A stretch of 64,000 nucleotides of DNA from Pollenia angustigena (taxonomy: Eukaryota; Arthropoda; Insecta; Diptera; Polleniidae): NCBI GenBank assembly GCA_930367215.1, contig OV884059.1, positions 73,503,393 to 73,567,392 of the forward strand, written 5' to 3'. This document shows positions 21,642-32,676 of this stretch, piece after piece. The notes beneath the pieces were generated by a model, which saw nothing but the letters and a program-made list of their open reading frames with translations, was not told the origin of the DNA and did not search any database. The position numbers and the translations under genes were made by a program. How positions within the stretch are numbered: the first letter of the stretch is position 1; the number at the start of each line of letters is the position of its first letter.

Positions 21642-23205
21642 TAGGGTTGCCATACGTACTGTTTTTAGCAGTACATGTACTGATTTTTTGTAACTGTACT
21701 GTTTTATGCACAACTCCCGAAACAGTACGCAAATGTACTGTTTTTTACACTTTGTACTGTTTTTTGTACTGTTTTTTTTGGTCCAGTCTACATAAAATAA
21801 AGATATTAAGAAAAACACTGCTAAAAACATGTTTTCATAATATCCTAATATTTAACAGTACATAGCTTAAACAAATTTTCTTGTGTACCAAACAAAAAAG
21901 TTCTAAAATAATAAGATTTTTTTACGCTATGGTTATTGTTTTCTCATAAATACACAGTAGAAATCTAATTAAAATGGGTGGCTCGCAGCAGTAGTATATT
22001 TTCATGTTGTTTTTTTTTAAGACATATGATTTTATGGCTACATCTTCCAATAGTATTTCCCTTTCCACACCTGAGAAAGACAAAAACAAAATCAATTTTT
22101 TTTAATTTAATTTTTTTTAAATACTAAATAAATACTTATTCTAACACAATTATCTTTAACTTTTAGAACTTTTTTAATTTTCGGGCAAGTTCTGGAAATC
22201 GAAATCACCGAATTCTCCATGTTCAAAATTTATAAAAATACTCAATACCTTTGAGGACCACTTTTATTTACCTTGACTATTTTTGAAATAGGGAAAAGCT
22301 TCGTTAATTTTTACACACATTTTTTTGAAAATCTTCATCATTTTCAATTGCTCTTGATTGTGTTACTGAGACAAAGTTTTGTGTTAAATTTTTTTAAAAA
22401 CATTTTTTTCATTTTTTTTTTTCGAATTTATTCTATGAGTTAAATTTCAGTTATGTATTTTGTAAAGCTTTTTTGTAATAGTTCTATTCCTTTAATTTTT
22501 CAGAAATGACTTTATACACTACCAGACTATTATATTGTATTTTCTTTTTAAAAACTTTTTTTTTACTTTTTTCAGATTTTGTGAAATCAAAATAAACCAA
22601 ACTGTTTATTTGGATTTTATAGATTAATAGGCAATTTCATCAAGTTCAGTTATAATTAACTATCGTTATAAATGTCAAAAAACCAATTGTTATACATAGT
22701 GATAGTGTGATAGATAGTGATAGAATTATATACGGTAAAATTGGCCGAATACGTTTAAAGAAAATCGTAGTAACACAATCAATGAGTTAGTTGTTTTAAG
22801 GTAAGTTAGGCTTTTCTTCTTTCTTATATGGCTTACAGCAATGTTATGATTTTCCTGTTTTCACATTAAAAAAAACCGAACGTTTAGGCCAAATGCTTCG
22901 TTTGTGGTGTTTGCTTTTTAAAGGTAAATGGAGTAATTTCGTATATATATGAAATTCCATAAAATGGAGGTCATACCTTTGACGTTACACATGCATTTTT
23001 TTATATAATTGTTGTTGTATATTCAATCAAAAGTTTAAAATATTTTTAATAATTTAAATAACTAGTTATGTTTTTGTCAAAAAAATGTACTGTTTTTTTT
23101 CTTGACTGTACTGTTTTTTTCTTGACTGTACTGCTTTTTTCTTGACTGTACTGTTTTTTTGTATTCAATGTACTGTTTTTCCGCATTTAAAATCTGGCTA
23201 CCCTA
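21642..23205. mobile_element. Non-autonomous hAT element, perfect 8-bp TSD
   Basis: TAGGGTTGCCATACGTACTG at the left is inverted at the right (TTTAAAATCTGGCTACCCTA). CTGGCAAC is duplicated exactly at 21634-21641 and 23206-23213. Subterminal regions are packed with GTACTGTTTTTT (right) and its variants (left), probably transposase-binding repeats. The 1.56-kb interior has no coding region. It is inserted in copia gag. Confidence 0.9.
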
Positions 23206-23580
23206 CTGGCAACTCTAACTTAAACCGTTACATTTCTTAATGTAAACATACATACCATTTCTTTAGGCTTAGTTGAGTTTATAATCAGAGACACGTGTTA
23301 TGAAATAAGAAGCAGTTGCAATATTTAGTGTGTTTAATTCTGTATTTTTTTCGGTTCCGCTTTGTTAAACATACTATTTCAGTGTTTTTACAATACTAGT
23401 GATTTAAAAATTCATTTTCATCGATCAAATATTTTGCTTAGAGAGTAAACAAGCTTGCAATTCCATTTATTTAACAAAAAAGTGAAAAAGTTATTTAGAA
23501 GGTATGGTCCCCAATTGGGGACAATGGGCGATACTAATTATAAATTCACCAATTTTACAGGTTTTTTTATCGTATTTATT

Positions 23581-25381
23581 ATGGCTCACAGAAATCTTCT
23601 TAGAGGTCAAAATAGCGTTTTGCGACTTGAAGAAGCTGTTAATTACATAATGGAAAATGATGATGATGATGATACACATGATATTTTAGTCCTGCCACCA
23701 GATCCTGCCTCTGTAAGCGATGTCGATGAAGGTAATGAAGAAGATTTATTATGTACAAATATGCCAAATGACGTGCCGGGAACAATAGAAGCTGCGTTGA
23801 CACAACAAAATAACAATTCTACATCGGATTGGAGTGATAGTGATGATGAGCCACTCATAAATTGTCGTAGAAAAGTGAATCAAAGTAACATAGAAAATCC
23901 TAGGTGGAAACGTGAAGTACCAACTTATAGCACAACATATGATGCGAATGGTTCAGTTAGCAGTAGAGGTGATGATTTTGTTAAATATATGAACGATCAC
24001 AGCCCTTGTGTTTTGTTTTAAAAGATATTCGATACCAATATTATTGATTTGATAGTCGAAAACAGCATGTTTTACGCTAATCAAAAGAATAGACATAGTT
24101 TTAGTCTCGACAGTAAAGATTTAAAACGTTTTATCGGAGTTTTGCTACTTAGTGGATATATGCAATTACCTTCGGAACAAGCATATTGGTGTTTAGATAA
24201 AGGCCTAGGGATTTCATTCGTTGCAAGGACAATGAGTAGAAATAGTTTCCTAGAGATAAAACAAAACTTGCATTTTGCCGACAACAGCCTTGCCAATAAT
24301 GTAACTGATAAAATGTTTAAGTTGAGACCTATCAGCAATCTAATTGAACGAAATTCTTGTCAATGGGGAATACTTCACGAGAACTTATCAATATATGAAT
24401 CTATGATAAAATATTTTGGTCGCCATTCAGCGAAACAATTTATTATGGGCAAGCCAGTGAGATTTGGCTATAGAAATTGGGCAGCCACAAGTTCGGATGG
24501 ATATTGTTATGTATTCGATGTTTATTGCGGTAAGTCAACGCACGTTTCTACTGACCCCTTTGGCTCACGAGTTGTGAAATCTTTACTCGCAAAAATGCCA
24601 ATAGTCCCAAAAGATCACATGATATACCTTGATAACTTTTTTACAAATTATAATTTATTATGTGAGTTAAAACAATTAGGATATAGAGCAACGGGTACAA
24701 TTCGAGACAATAGAACGAAAAAATGTCCACTTGTACCCGTGAAAGAAATGAAAAAACCACCCAGAGCACAATATAATTATCGTTTTGACAGAAATAATGA
24801 AATTGCAATTGTCCGATGGAATGATAATAACGTTGTTACCATGGCAACAAATTTCGATTTTATAGATCCCTTGGGAAAAGTAAAACGGTGGTGTAAGAAT
24901 CGGAAGCAAAAAGTTGACTTCAGCATACCAAGACTGTTTGTGAATTACAATAAGGTGTAGACCAAATGGATCAATCCATCAGCCTCTATAGAGTATCCGT
25001 TAGAGGAAAAAAGTGGTGGTGGCCAATATTTACATATCTTTTAGACTTAGCAGCAAGCAACGCTTGGCGATTGCACGTTATACTGTGTAAAGCTGAAAAT
25101 ACCACTCCGATGGACCAATTTTCCTTCAGACGGAGTATTGCGCGGTCCTATTTGCAGCCCACAGCATCAAACGGCGTCAAACATCATCCACAATAAATGG
25201 TCCTGATCGCAAAAACAACGGTCATAATCCGGAACGGATAGTTAATCAATTGCGATGCGTTCTTTGTCATAGTAAATGTCGCTGGAGATGTGCATTATGT
25301 ACAAAAACGCTTTGCGTTGAAAAAAACTGTTTCAGCAATTTCATACTTAGTATTTCATTTATTTTGTCGACATTGAATTAA
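23581..25381 (+). pseudogene. piggyBac transposase, inactivated
   Basis: The likely start is ATG 23581 (MAHRNLLRG); an upstream in-frame ATG is at 23524. An acidic N-terminal region ends at an in-frame TAA (24019-24021), and the same frame resumes with the transposase core to 24960. In the core, the first catalytic Asp is Tyr (SIYESM). The second (IYLDNFF) and third (RWNDNN) acidic positions are kept. A frameshift near 24955 removes the conserved Met-Gly-Gly before VDQMDQS; the helix KKWWWPIFTYLLDLAASNAW follows. A third frame carries the C-terminal cysteine-rich finger (CVLCHSKCRWRCALC...CVEKNC, from 25256). It has a nonsense codon, two frame changes and a lost catalytic residue, so it is dead. 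Confidence 0.92.
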
Positions 25382-25729
25382 TAAATAACAATAAAAACTA
25401 GTGCTGGGAAACTATCGCTAGACTATCGATATTATCGATAGTCTTAAAATATCGAAAATATCGATAGGAAAAATATAAATATCGATATTTTTATTATTTA
25501 AAATACAGCTAGGAAGACATCTAACTGCAGCTATACACACACAGTTTCTTGCCCCAAATTTTGAATTGCTATTATTAATTCGCGCTGAATTACAGCAATG
25601 AATACAAGCAACAAGAATGGTAAGTGGTATGGATTGCTTAGCAGTGCTTTTTACTGCTAATTATAGGCATTTATGTGGAAATTTGTATATGTTCACATAG
25701 GGACTGAAATGTCCAATATTTTTGTAATG

Positions 25730-25964
25730 TTGTAAAAAAAATGCAATTGCAAGCATACGACATAACAATGAACGACCATTAGAGGATAAGTCCGCTAGAT
25801 TGATTACCTCTTTGGGTTTAGAATTTAGAAAATTTTTTAAAGTTGCAATGGAATATCTTATAGTCCCTGTTACTTCGGTTTCTTCAGAAAGGTTCTTTTC
25901 AATTTTTAAAAAACTCCCATCTAAAATAACGTGCGTGTGTACAAACGTCTCATACATTCAATAA
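25730..25964 (+). pseudogene. hAT transposase C-terminal dimerisation remnant
   Basis: The frame FFKVAMEYLIVPVTSVSSERFF followed by SIFKK matches the hAT family C-terminal motif (YL.iPaTs..SER.FS) and ends at TAA 25962. The catalytic N-terminal parts are gone. The opposite-strand 98-codon ORF here is its shadow. Confidence 0.82.
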
Positions 25965-26025
25965 AGTGATAAAAACAACGGACTGTAGCCTTATAAAAAA
26001 AATAATTAAAGTTTTCCTGCACAAG

Positions 26026-27531
26026 CAGGGATGTCAGATGTGACGATTTTACGTCATTTTGACGATTTTTTTCGATGATTTTACCAAAATGACGATTGAC
26101 GATTTTTAATGTAGAGTCACTTAGGTTTTGACGATTTCATTCCGTCAATAAATTTATTTTAAACTTTAATCTGGCATCAATTTTATAACACTTCAATCTG
26201 GCAATTAAAATTTTTTCTTTGTTTGTATATGTGTGTAGAGGCGAATATATATTTATACTAGCGGACCCGACGAACTTCGCCTCGTCCCAATTTTAAGCCT
26301 TCAGATAAACTTTAGAGTAATAATACAACACAAATATTTATATTTTCAATGTGATTTATTTGAATGGAATCAGTAGGGAGCGATTTGATTAACAATGTTT
26401 TTCGATTTATTTTCCGGCGCGTTTCCCAACACGCGAACATGCAACGTACAGCTGGCCGTGCGGAAAACGGGAAATTCGAGATTAATCTCACAGACTTCTA
26501 GTGATTGGATTTGCGATTTATTGATTGTCATTGCAAATGTCAATCGAACGGGGAACTAAATCTGCTTGAATTGGAATGGAAGGTCAGTTGGAATAATGGG
26601 AATTCGTGGGATAAGGACTTCCTCTCCTTTGAATTTGCCCTTGATTATTGTCGCCTGAATCACATCGTTCATTAGCTTTTTCACGGAAAACCGCGTACCG
26701 TTGCACATTTTTGGAGGGTTGAGATTCCGCAACATGATTATAATCGATACAACCTTCAGCTGTAAACTATGCGGCGGAGTTCCTGGTACATCAAGCGAGT
26801 TCAAAAATTCCGACGGGTAGCTGGTCGGTTCATTTTCGTCGGTCACGCAGTCAACAGATTTGTACGTATGCAGTTGTCCTGCGATTTGACTTTGAATAAT
26901 TAAGTTTTAGCTATCGACGTCCTTATTCTTCGCTGCTAGTATTGCCCGTTCACGAATCCAATCGAGATTTTTGTAATTTTGTGCAATGCCAGGGAAGACT
27001 TTGCTGATGAGTTCCTCCTTGGACGATGTGAATTCACAAAAATTTTCAGGGAACGATATCAATCCAATCGAAACCTCAACAGGAATTTGGCCGTTGCCAA
27101 GCTCCAGCACTTGTCCCGAGAATTTAGCAGCCGATGGGTCGTTCTGCAGCGCGACTCTCATGTTTGTGGTCAATTGCAACTTCTGGACATGCCTCCACAA
27201 AGACGACGATTACAGTCACGCGTTAAGTTCATCCGCAGCAGAAGATTTCGGGATGACAGGAAGTGTTTGACGAAAATCTCCGGAGAGCAATATCAAAGCC
27301 CCACTAAATCGTCTTAAGTATTAAAAATTTTATATTTTTTGGTTTTGTATAATTTTATACTAAATTATTTTTTTTATGTTTTAATAGAGTATAAGTAGTT
27401 TATCCGTGTTGATAAAAAAACGATTTTTTATATGACGATTTTTTGACGGTTTTTTTCAAAACTAATGACGATTATGACGATTTTTTTTTTAAATTTTGAC
27501 GATAATTCGAAAAAAACATCTAACATCACTG
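26026..27531. mobile_element. Second hAT, nested in the first, perfect 8-bp TSD
   Basis: Ends CAGGGATGTCAGATGT and ACATCTAACATCACTG. TGCACAAG is duplicated at 26018-26025 and 27532-27539. The subterminal regions repeat TGACGATTTTT in both orientations. Most of the interior is a Helitron fragment, and no hAT transposase is seen. Confidence 0.88.
26258..27310 (-). pseudogene. Helitron 3' fragment with broken Pif1-type helicase
   Basis: On the - strand, helicase blocks run GALILLSGDFRQTLPVI (ATPase region), LWRHVQKLQLTTNMRVALQN, WIRERAILAAKN, YPSEFLNSLDVPGTPPHSLQL and NGTRFSVKKLMNDVIQATI. The last are RIPIIPTDLPFQFKQIQFPV and FAMTINKSQ. Stops separate several blocks, for example after NKDVDS. 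The end of the element is a typical Helitron 3' terminus: a GACGA...TCGTC hairpin, then CTAG (26258-26261) followed by T. The 5' part, including the Rep nuclease, is absent, with the break near 27310. It is nested in the second hAT. Confidence 0.9.
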
Positions 27532-27652
27532 TGCACAAGTACAAACATTCAGTCGATAGTAATATCGATAGTGAAATCTGAACTATCGATAAATATCGAT
27601 AGTATCCCAGCACTAATAAAAACATTTTTTACCTGTATTTTGCTTTTGGGCG

Positions 27653-28065
27653 TTAATGCGCTAAATGATGATTGTAAGATTCGTGCGTGGCGAACGAAGG
27701 ATGCCAAGGCTCAACAAATTATAGGGATTTCGGTTGGAAATAAATACAATATACATATTACTAATTGTGATTCTGCTAAAGCTATGTGGACTTACAGCCT
27801 GTTCATGGATTTCGAACGTCATCGTTCGCATAGAAAATTACATATAAAACAAAAACAAAGTTCGAACATCGCTCGAAGTTTGTTTTTGTTTTAAATGTAA
27901 TTTTCTATGCGAACGATGACGTTCGATATCGTTAAAAAGGCAGTTAATTAAATGGTGTTTTCGAAAGAAAAAATTAATCTAGTTTGTTGATGCTTCATCA
28001 ACAGTTTTTTAATTTTACAAAAGAAGCTGGTGAAAATATGATCCTACATTGCAAGACTTGAAGAA
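27653..28065 (+). pseudogene. copia gag, middle fragment
   Basis: ALNDDCKIRAWRTKDAKAQQ then DSAKAMWTYS match the gag polypeptide of copia elements. A 115-bp fold-back at 27812 interrupts it. After that, VFERKN-stop-SSLLMLHQQFFNFTKEAGENM continues gag with a stop and a frame change before YIARLEELVQRL at 28047. Confidence 0.85.
27812..27926. mobile_element. 115-bp fold-back insertion in copia gag
   Basis: Two 48-bp arms (27812-27859 and 27879-27926) are inverted copies with one mismatch, starting TCGAACGTCATCGTTCG. The 19-nt loop itself begins GTTCGAAC. It breaks gag between WTYS and VFER and has no coding capacity. No TSD could be fixed. Confidence 0.85.
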
Positions 28066-28983
28066 TTGGTTCAACGTTTAAGAGATTTAAAAGAAACAAT
28101 ATCAGATGGTATGGTAATAATAAAGATAATATTATCCCTACCTTCTGAATATGCAGCTTTTAGTAGTGCATGGGAGTCAGCAAGTAAGACAGAACGCACA
28201 TTGAATACCCTTAGATCAAGAATAGTTATTGAAGAAGAACGTTTAATCTCTCGTGGACAAATTGAGAGAGTTGAAACACTGACTGCATCAAAGGGTTTAA
28301 AAATTTATAGTAATAAAGGTGTTAAAAATGCAAAGAAAAGTGAAACTTACCAAAATGTTGGCAATTTAAACAATTTCAGACCTAATAACCGATGTTACAT
28401 ATGTGGTGAAGAAGGTCATTGGAAGCATAATTGTCATGAACTCAACTCGACTAGAAATTTTGCCAATGATTTCAAAGTTACAAATAATAATTGGTTTTTA
28501 GACTCTGGTGCAAGTCATCACATGACATCTAATCGTAGCTGGTTTCATTCTTATCATTCAGAAGTAAGAAATGTACAAATTGCAAGAGGCACTATTCAAG
28601 CACATGGAATTGGAACAATTTACGTAAGAATATTTGATGGTGTTAACTGGAGAAATGGAATTCTTAAAGATGTTATTTTCGTTTCTCAAATTGATACAAA
28701 TTTATTTTCACAAAACCATGCTTTGGATCAGGGTGTTATTGTCGAATGTAACAGCAATGAAATAAAATTTAAGCGAAAATCTGATCAAAAGGGGGTTGTT
28801 GTTGGACAACGTCATGGAAATTTAACTGTTATCTGTATAAAAGTATTAATAACTCACGCTAATTTAGCAGCAAACGAAAATTCAACACTGCAACTATGCC
28901 ACGAAAGATTAGCCTATCAAAATAATGAACAATTTTGCAAGAAAATAATATCACGTACGAAGATGATAATTTTGTGTGTGTAG
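28066..28983 (+). pseudogene. copia gag C-terminus and aspartic protease
   Basis: A 305-codon open frame. It contains a CCHC zinc knuckle (CYICGEEGHWKHNC) typical of nucleocapsid. About 30 residues later comes the protease active site in WFLDSGASHHMTSN, with the DSG catalytic triplet. The pre-integrase motif LQLCHERLAYQN follows. A frameshift near 28940 moves the integrase zinc-binding part (NNITYEDDNFVCVACMYGKY) to another frame. The first codons here are internal to gag, not a true start. Confidence 0.9.
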
Positions 28984-29054
28984 CTTGCATGTATGGGAAA
29001 TATCATAGAAGTAGTTTTAAAGTTCGTGAAATTGTATCAAATAAGTGTGGTCAA

Positions 29055-31285
29055 CAGGCGCGGATTCAGGGGGGGGGGGGGGGGGTAAATAAGGAAATTT
29101 CCCACCCCGTAAATTCTAAAAATATGTTTTGTTAATTTCGATAATAAAAGAATTCCTAATAATAATATTTTTTTTAATGTACAAAATTTTTGGAAATCCC
29201 AGCAAGGTTTTTTTTTGTTTTTTTTTATGGAATCTCTAACGAAATTTTCAATAAGTATTTTTTTATTTTTTTTTTATTGAATCTCTAACGATTTTCAATA
29301 AGTATCCATATCTTAATCCTAATAGTTATTTATTCAATTACTTATTATTCTACATTCAATCCCAGCAGGTGCCATCTATATCCAAAGACTAAACGCTTGA
29401 CTTGATAATGCGTGCGGTTGAATTATTAAAAAGCCTACGTATTGCATTAATTATGTGTTATATGAATCAAAATTCTATTCGATAATTTTTGACGAAAGCA
29501 CGGATTTGTCGGGGAAAAGCCAGATTTTCTTATCTTTAAGATATTTCAACATACAACAAAAAGTTTTTAGGAAAGAATTTATTGGCTTTGTTGTTAACGC
29601 ATTTGAAGAGGCTTCAAAAGATATGGATGACGTTGATGTGTCAATTGATGCGAAGGCACTATCATCAATAGTTCTTAAAGCTTTGACAAATTTTGATCTT
29701 GACCTAAATAATTGTGTAGGAGATGGAACAGATGGGTGTCCTCTCATGTAAGCAGAAAATGGAACCTGTTCAAAATTTCTGGAAAAGCGACAAATGTGAA
29801 ACAAAACCCTTGCTATTCCCATAAATCGAACAACTCAATTTCTAAAAGCAATAAAGTGCCATTAATACAAAATGTTGTATCATTTGTTAAAGAAACGACA
29901 ACATTTTTTATATATAATCATCCCAAGCGAAAAACAAATTTAGCAAAGTATTTGGGAGCCAAACTCTCTTCATTATGCGTCTTTGCAACAAGTGTACATC
30001 ATATAGTAGAAGCCTTGGCAAAAATATCTGAGTGGAAAGGTAGTATCTCTACCTTTATATTAAGGAACTCACTTAGTAGTTTTAAATTTATTTGCAGAAT
30101 ATACATATTAAGTGTGATACCTATTGCAACACAGCCACTTAGTATCAAGATATATAAGATATAGATCTTCAAAAAGGAGCCTTATCAAAATTTTAGTCAT
30201 GTGCCTTGATGAAAAAAGAAATAAAGCCGAGGAACAATTTAACGCGATTTTTGAAAGAGTTTAAGTTATTTGGGTTCAAATCGAGGTTCCTATCGAAAAG
30301 ACAAGATTTGAACGAAATAATCACATCCAAAATGTTGAAGATTACTACCGAGTTGTAGGTTACATTCCTCTTATTGAATTTATTTTAGAAGATCTCCTAA
30401 CAACTTTCCCAATGGATATCCCAAATGTATTGAACATACCTACATAAGCTTCTACCTCAAAGTGTAATTAAGTCATATACAGATACAAAACTGTTAAAAC
30501 CACAACTAGCTGATGAGCTGATTATATTTGATAAAAGAGATAAACACCTACTAAGATCTAAGCTTGAGCCTGATCTATCAGATAACGTTGTAGATGCTTT
30601 AATAAACTGTGATGAAGATATCTACCCAAATCTAAGAAAACTATTTCAAATTTTCGTTTTAATGCTCGTCAGTAAAGCTACGAGCAACAATGACAGAAGA
30701 TAGACTGTACTGTCTAAATTTGCCTCACAAGTCGTTTATTTAAAAAGATTAATGTATATTGAACTTATCTTTTATTTTATTTAACCTTTTTGTTAAGTTT
30801 TTTTAATTAGGGTATGACTTTTTTTCATCCCACCACGCGATGGGCAATTTAGTATTGATAATGAAAATATTTTTTTAGGCCATTTTGGCCAAAAAAAGTT
30901 TCCGCCCAAATGCAATTTCTAAAGCTCCTTCTTCCGTACAAATGGTAAGATCTTGTTATATTCATGAAATTATTAGAAAATCTTAAAATTTTTTAATTAA
31001 ATGTTAATTTTGTATAGTAAGGAGACAAATTGAAATTCAAAACTTTATCGCGTCTGGTGCGTAAACTTTCTTCACGATCGCGAAAAAGTAATACATCATT
31101 TCTCAATATTTTTTCCCGGTCTATACGGCTATGCGATGCAGAATTTGATATTCGCAAAAATTGCAAAATGTACTTACCCTAATACACATATTGTTTTTAA
31201 TAAACTTTTAAAAACAAATTTTTTACTTTTTTGTATCATACAAAATCCCCCCCCCCCCCTAAGGCTCAAGCTGGATCCGCGCCTG
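29055..31285 (+). mobile_element. 2.2-kb hAT with CAGGCGCGGAT ends, perfect 8-bp TSD
   Basis: Ends CAGGCGCGGATTCAG and CTGGATCCGCGCCTG. GTGGTCAA is duplicated at 29047-29054 and 31286-31293. Each end carries a poly-G or poly-C run (17 G from about 29069; C run near 31245). It carries hAT transposase pieces and interrupts copia integrase. A lone end of the same family lies at 36690-36750. Confidence 0.92.
29452..30760 (+). pseudogene. hAT transposase remnant
   Basis: It starts YESKFYSIIFDESTDLSGKS, the RNase H-like first strand with catalytic-type Asp. QIFLSLRYFN, FIGFV and LNNCVGDGTDG follow, matching the hAT group with FDESTD motifs. After a frame change near 29745 only patches are readable. 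The C-terminal KLRATMTEDRLYCLNL at about 30680 matches the LRSTM..RL signature. It has many stops and is dead. Confidence 0.82.
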
Positions 31286-31293
31286 GTGGTCAA

Positions 31294-32087
31294 ATTGTTC
31301 ATGCTGACGTTTGCGGACCAATTCAAGTTGAATCTATTGGTGGTTCAAGGTATTTCCTTATTATAAAAGATGATTTTTCTCATTATCGTTTCGTTTTTTT
31401 ATGAAATATAAATCTGAGATATATGATAAAGTAAAAATTTTTTTGAAATTAGCAAAAAATTCATATGGCCATAATATACAAATTTTTCGTTCTGACAATG
31501 GAACTGAATTTGTAAATAATAAAATGAAAAAGCTATTTGAAAACGAAGGTGTTCGTCATCAAAGAATTGTCTCTTATACTCCACAGCAAAACAGTTCTGC
31601 AGAAAGGGAAATAAGAACTATTATGGAAGCTGCTCGTACAATGATTTATGCAAAAGACATTCCCTTAAAATTTTGGGCAGAAGCAGTGAACACAGCTGTA
31701 TATGTAATTAATCGCTCAGGAACTAGTACTGTGGCAAAGAAAACTCCTTACGAACTCTGGATGGGTAAGAAGTGTAAAATGAATTTTTTTTTGTAGTGAA
31801 ATTTTTACTCGCATACCTAAAGAAAAACGAAGTAAATTAAATGCTAAATCAGAAAAGTGCATCTTTGTTGGTTATGATGAAAATGTAAAGGGATATCTTG
31901 TATGGAATCCTAACAAAAATATAATTGAATATTCAAGAGAAGTAAAGTTATTAAATTCAGATTTAACTGTTAACAATGCCAAGAAAGAACGTTTAAAAGA
32001 AAATGTTGTATTAGAACTAGGGAAGGAAAATGCAGATATAGAAATGCATGTAAATCAGCGGTCATCACAAAGAGAGACAGTTAAACA
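31294..32087 (+). pseudogene. copia integrase
   Basis: It resumes directly after the hAT TSD. The three catalytic residues of the DDE integrase core are visible: Asp in VHADVCGPIQ, Asp in FRSDNGTEF, and Glu in TPQQNSSAEREI. FWAEAVNTAVYVINR and TPYELWMG follow, then a frameshift near 31790 and FTRIPKEKRSKLN...CIFVGYDEN. Another frame change lies near 31398 (FVFL/MKYKSEIYDK). It is not functional because of these. Confidence 0.9.
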
Positions 32088-32088
32088 T

Positions 32089-32676
32089 CCCAGCGGGAAA
32101 ATGGAATTAATAGCAATCGAGAAAGTAATACATATCTTGTATAATATTTGATTCCAGAATTCGTTATTCTTAACACAGACCATGTCCTAGGATTGTAATA
32201 AATTCTTTTAATGTATCCTGCGAATGAATTAAATAATTAATTCTTTAGAATAAATTATATTATTCAAAAGCCTTATAATAAACATCTTCTCCAATGCCGT
32301 TTGGAATACATTTTTTAATACCTTTTTCTTTAAATAACTTTGGCCCACAGACATAATTTGTGCTTTGACCGTACGCTTTGAAACACAAACTGCGACTAAA
32401 ATAAAAATTATAAGTAGGCGACATAAAGGCAGCAAAAAATAACGGATTTTTATTAAGGAAATATGTATGTAAAGCAAAAACACGAATAATTGTTACTAAC
32501 AGAAACAATACATTCCTTGTTCTGCAAATGTGGGAATATACGTGGTAATCAGTGCTTAAATTTTGTGTCTGATGAAATTACCTTCTCGATTCCAATGAAT
32601 GCATTATTATTCTTTCGAAAATAATGCATTATTATATTAATTATTTATGTAATCAATTCCTCATTTTCCCGCTGGG
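32089..32676. mobile_element. Short TIR element with CCCAGCGGGAAAATG ends
   Basis: The left CCCAGCGGGAAAATGGAATTAATAG and right TCATTTTCCCGCTGGG are inverted and interrupt the copia polyprotein. The 588-bp interior has two overlapping - strand ORFs of 82-84 codons (32229-32508), one with CGPKLFKEKGIKKCIPNG, which I do not recognise. No TSD is clear and the superfamily is unknown. Confidence 0.7.

Larger units (their letters stand above)
25399..27615 (+). mobile_element. hAT transposon inside the piggyBac tail, perfect 8-bp TSD
   Basis: Left end TAGTGCTGGGAAACTATCGC, right end CGATAGTATCCCAGCACTA. ATAAAAAC is duplicated at 25391-25398 and 27616-27623. The subterminal DNA is full of ATCGATA words, which serve as internal inverted motifs. 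It carries a hAT dimerisation-domain remnant and is itself interrupted by a second hAT at 26026-27531. Confidence 0.9.
23224..27652 (+). mobile_element. piggyBac transposon in copia gag
   Basis: A piggyBac transposase frame lies between two TTAA tetranucleotides (23220-23223 and 27653-27656), the target of this superfamily. Joining copia across the TTAA sites restores gag order (the next residues are ALNDDCKIRAW). Without the nested hAT (2,217 bp plus TSD) the element is about 2.2 kb, a normal piggyBac size. The two ends do not show a clear matching TIR (ACCGTTACATT and TTTTGGGCG), so the exact borders are provisional. Confidence 0.7.

Noticed and set aside
23524..23580. Upstream ATG 23524 as the piggyBac start
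   Set aside because: The added residues (MGDTNYKF...) lack family resemblance; 23581 fits the usual N-terminus better, though this is not proven.
32229..32508. Two overlapping - strand ORFs as a small gene
   Set aside because: They lie inside a TIR-bounded element and I cannot match them to a family; at best they are a transposase scrap.
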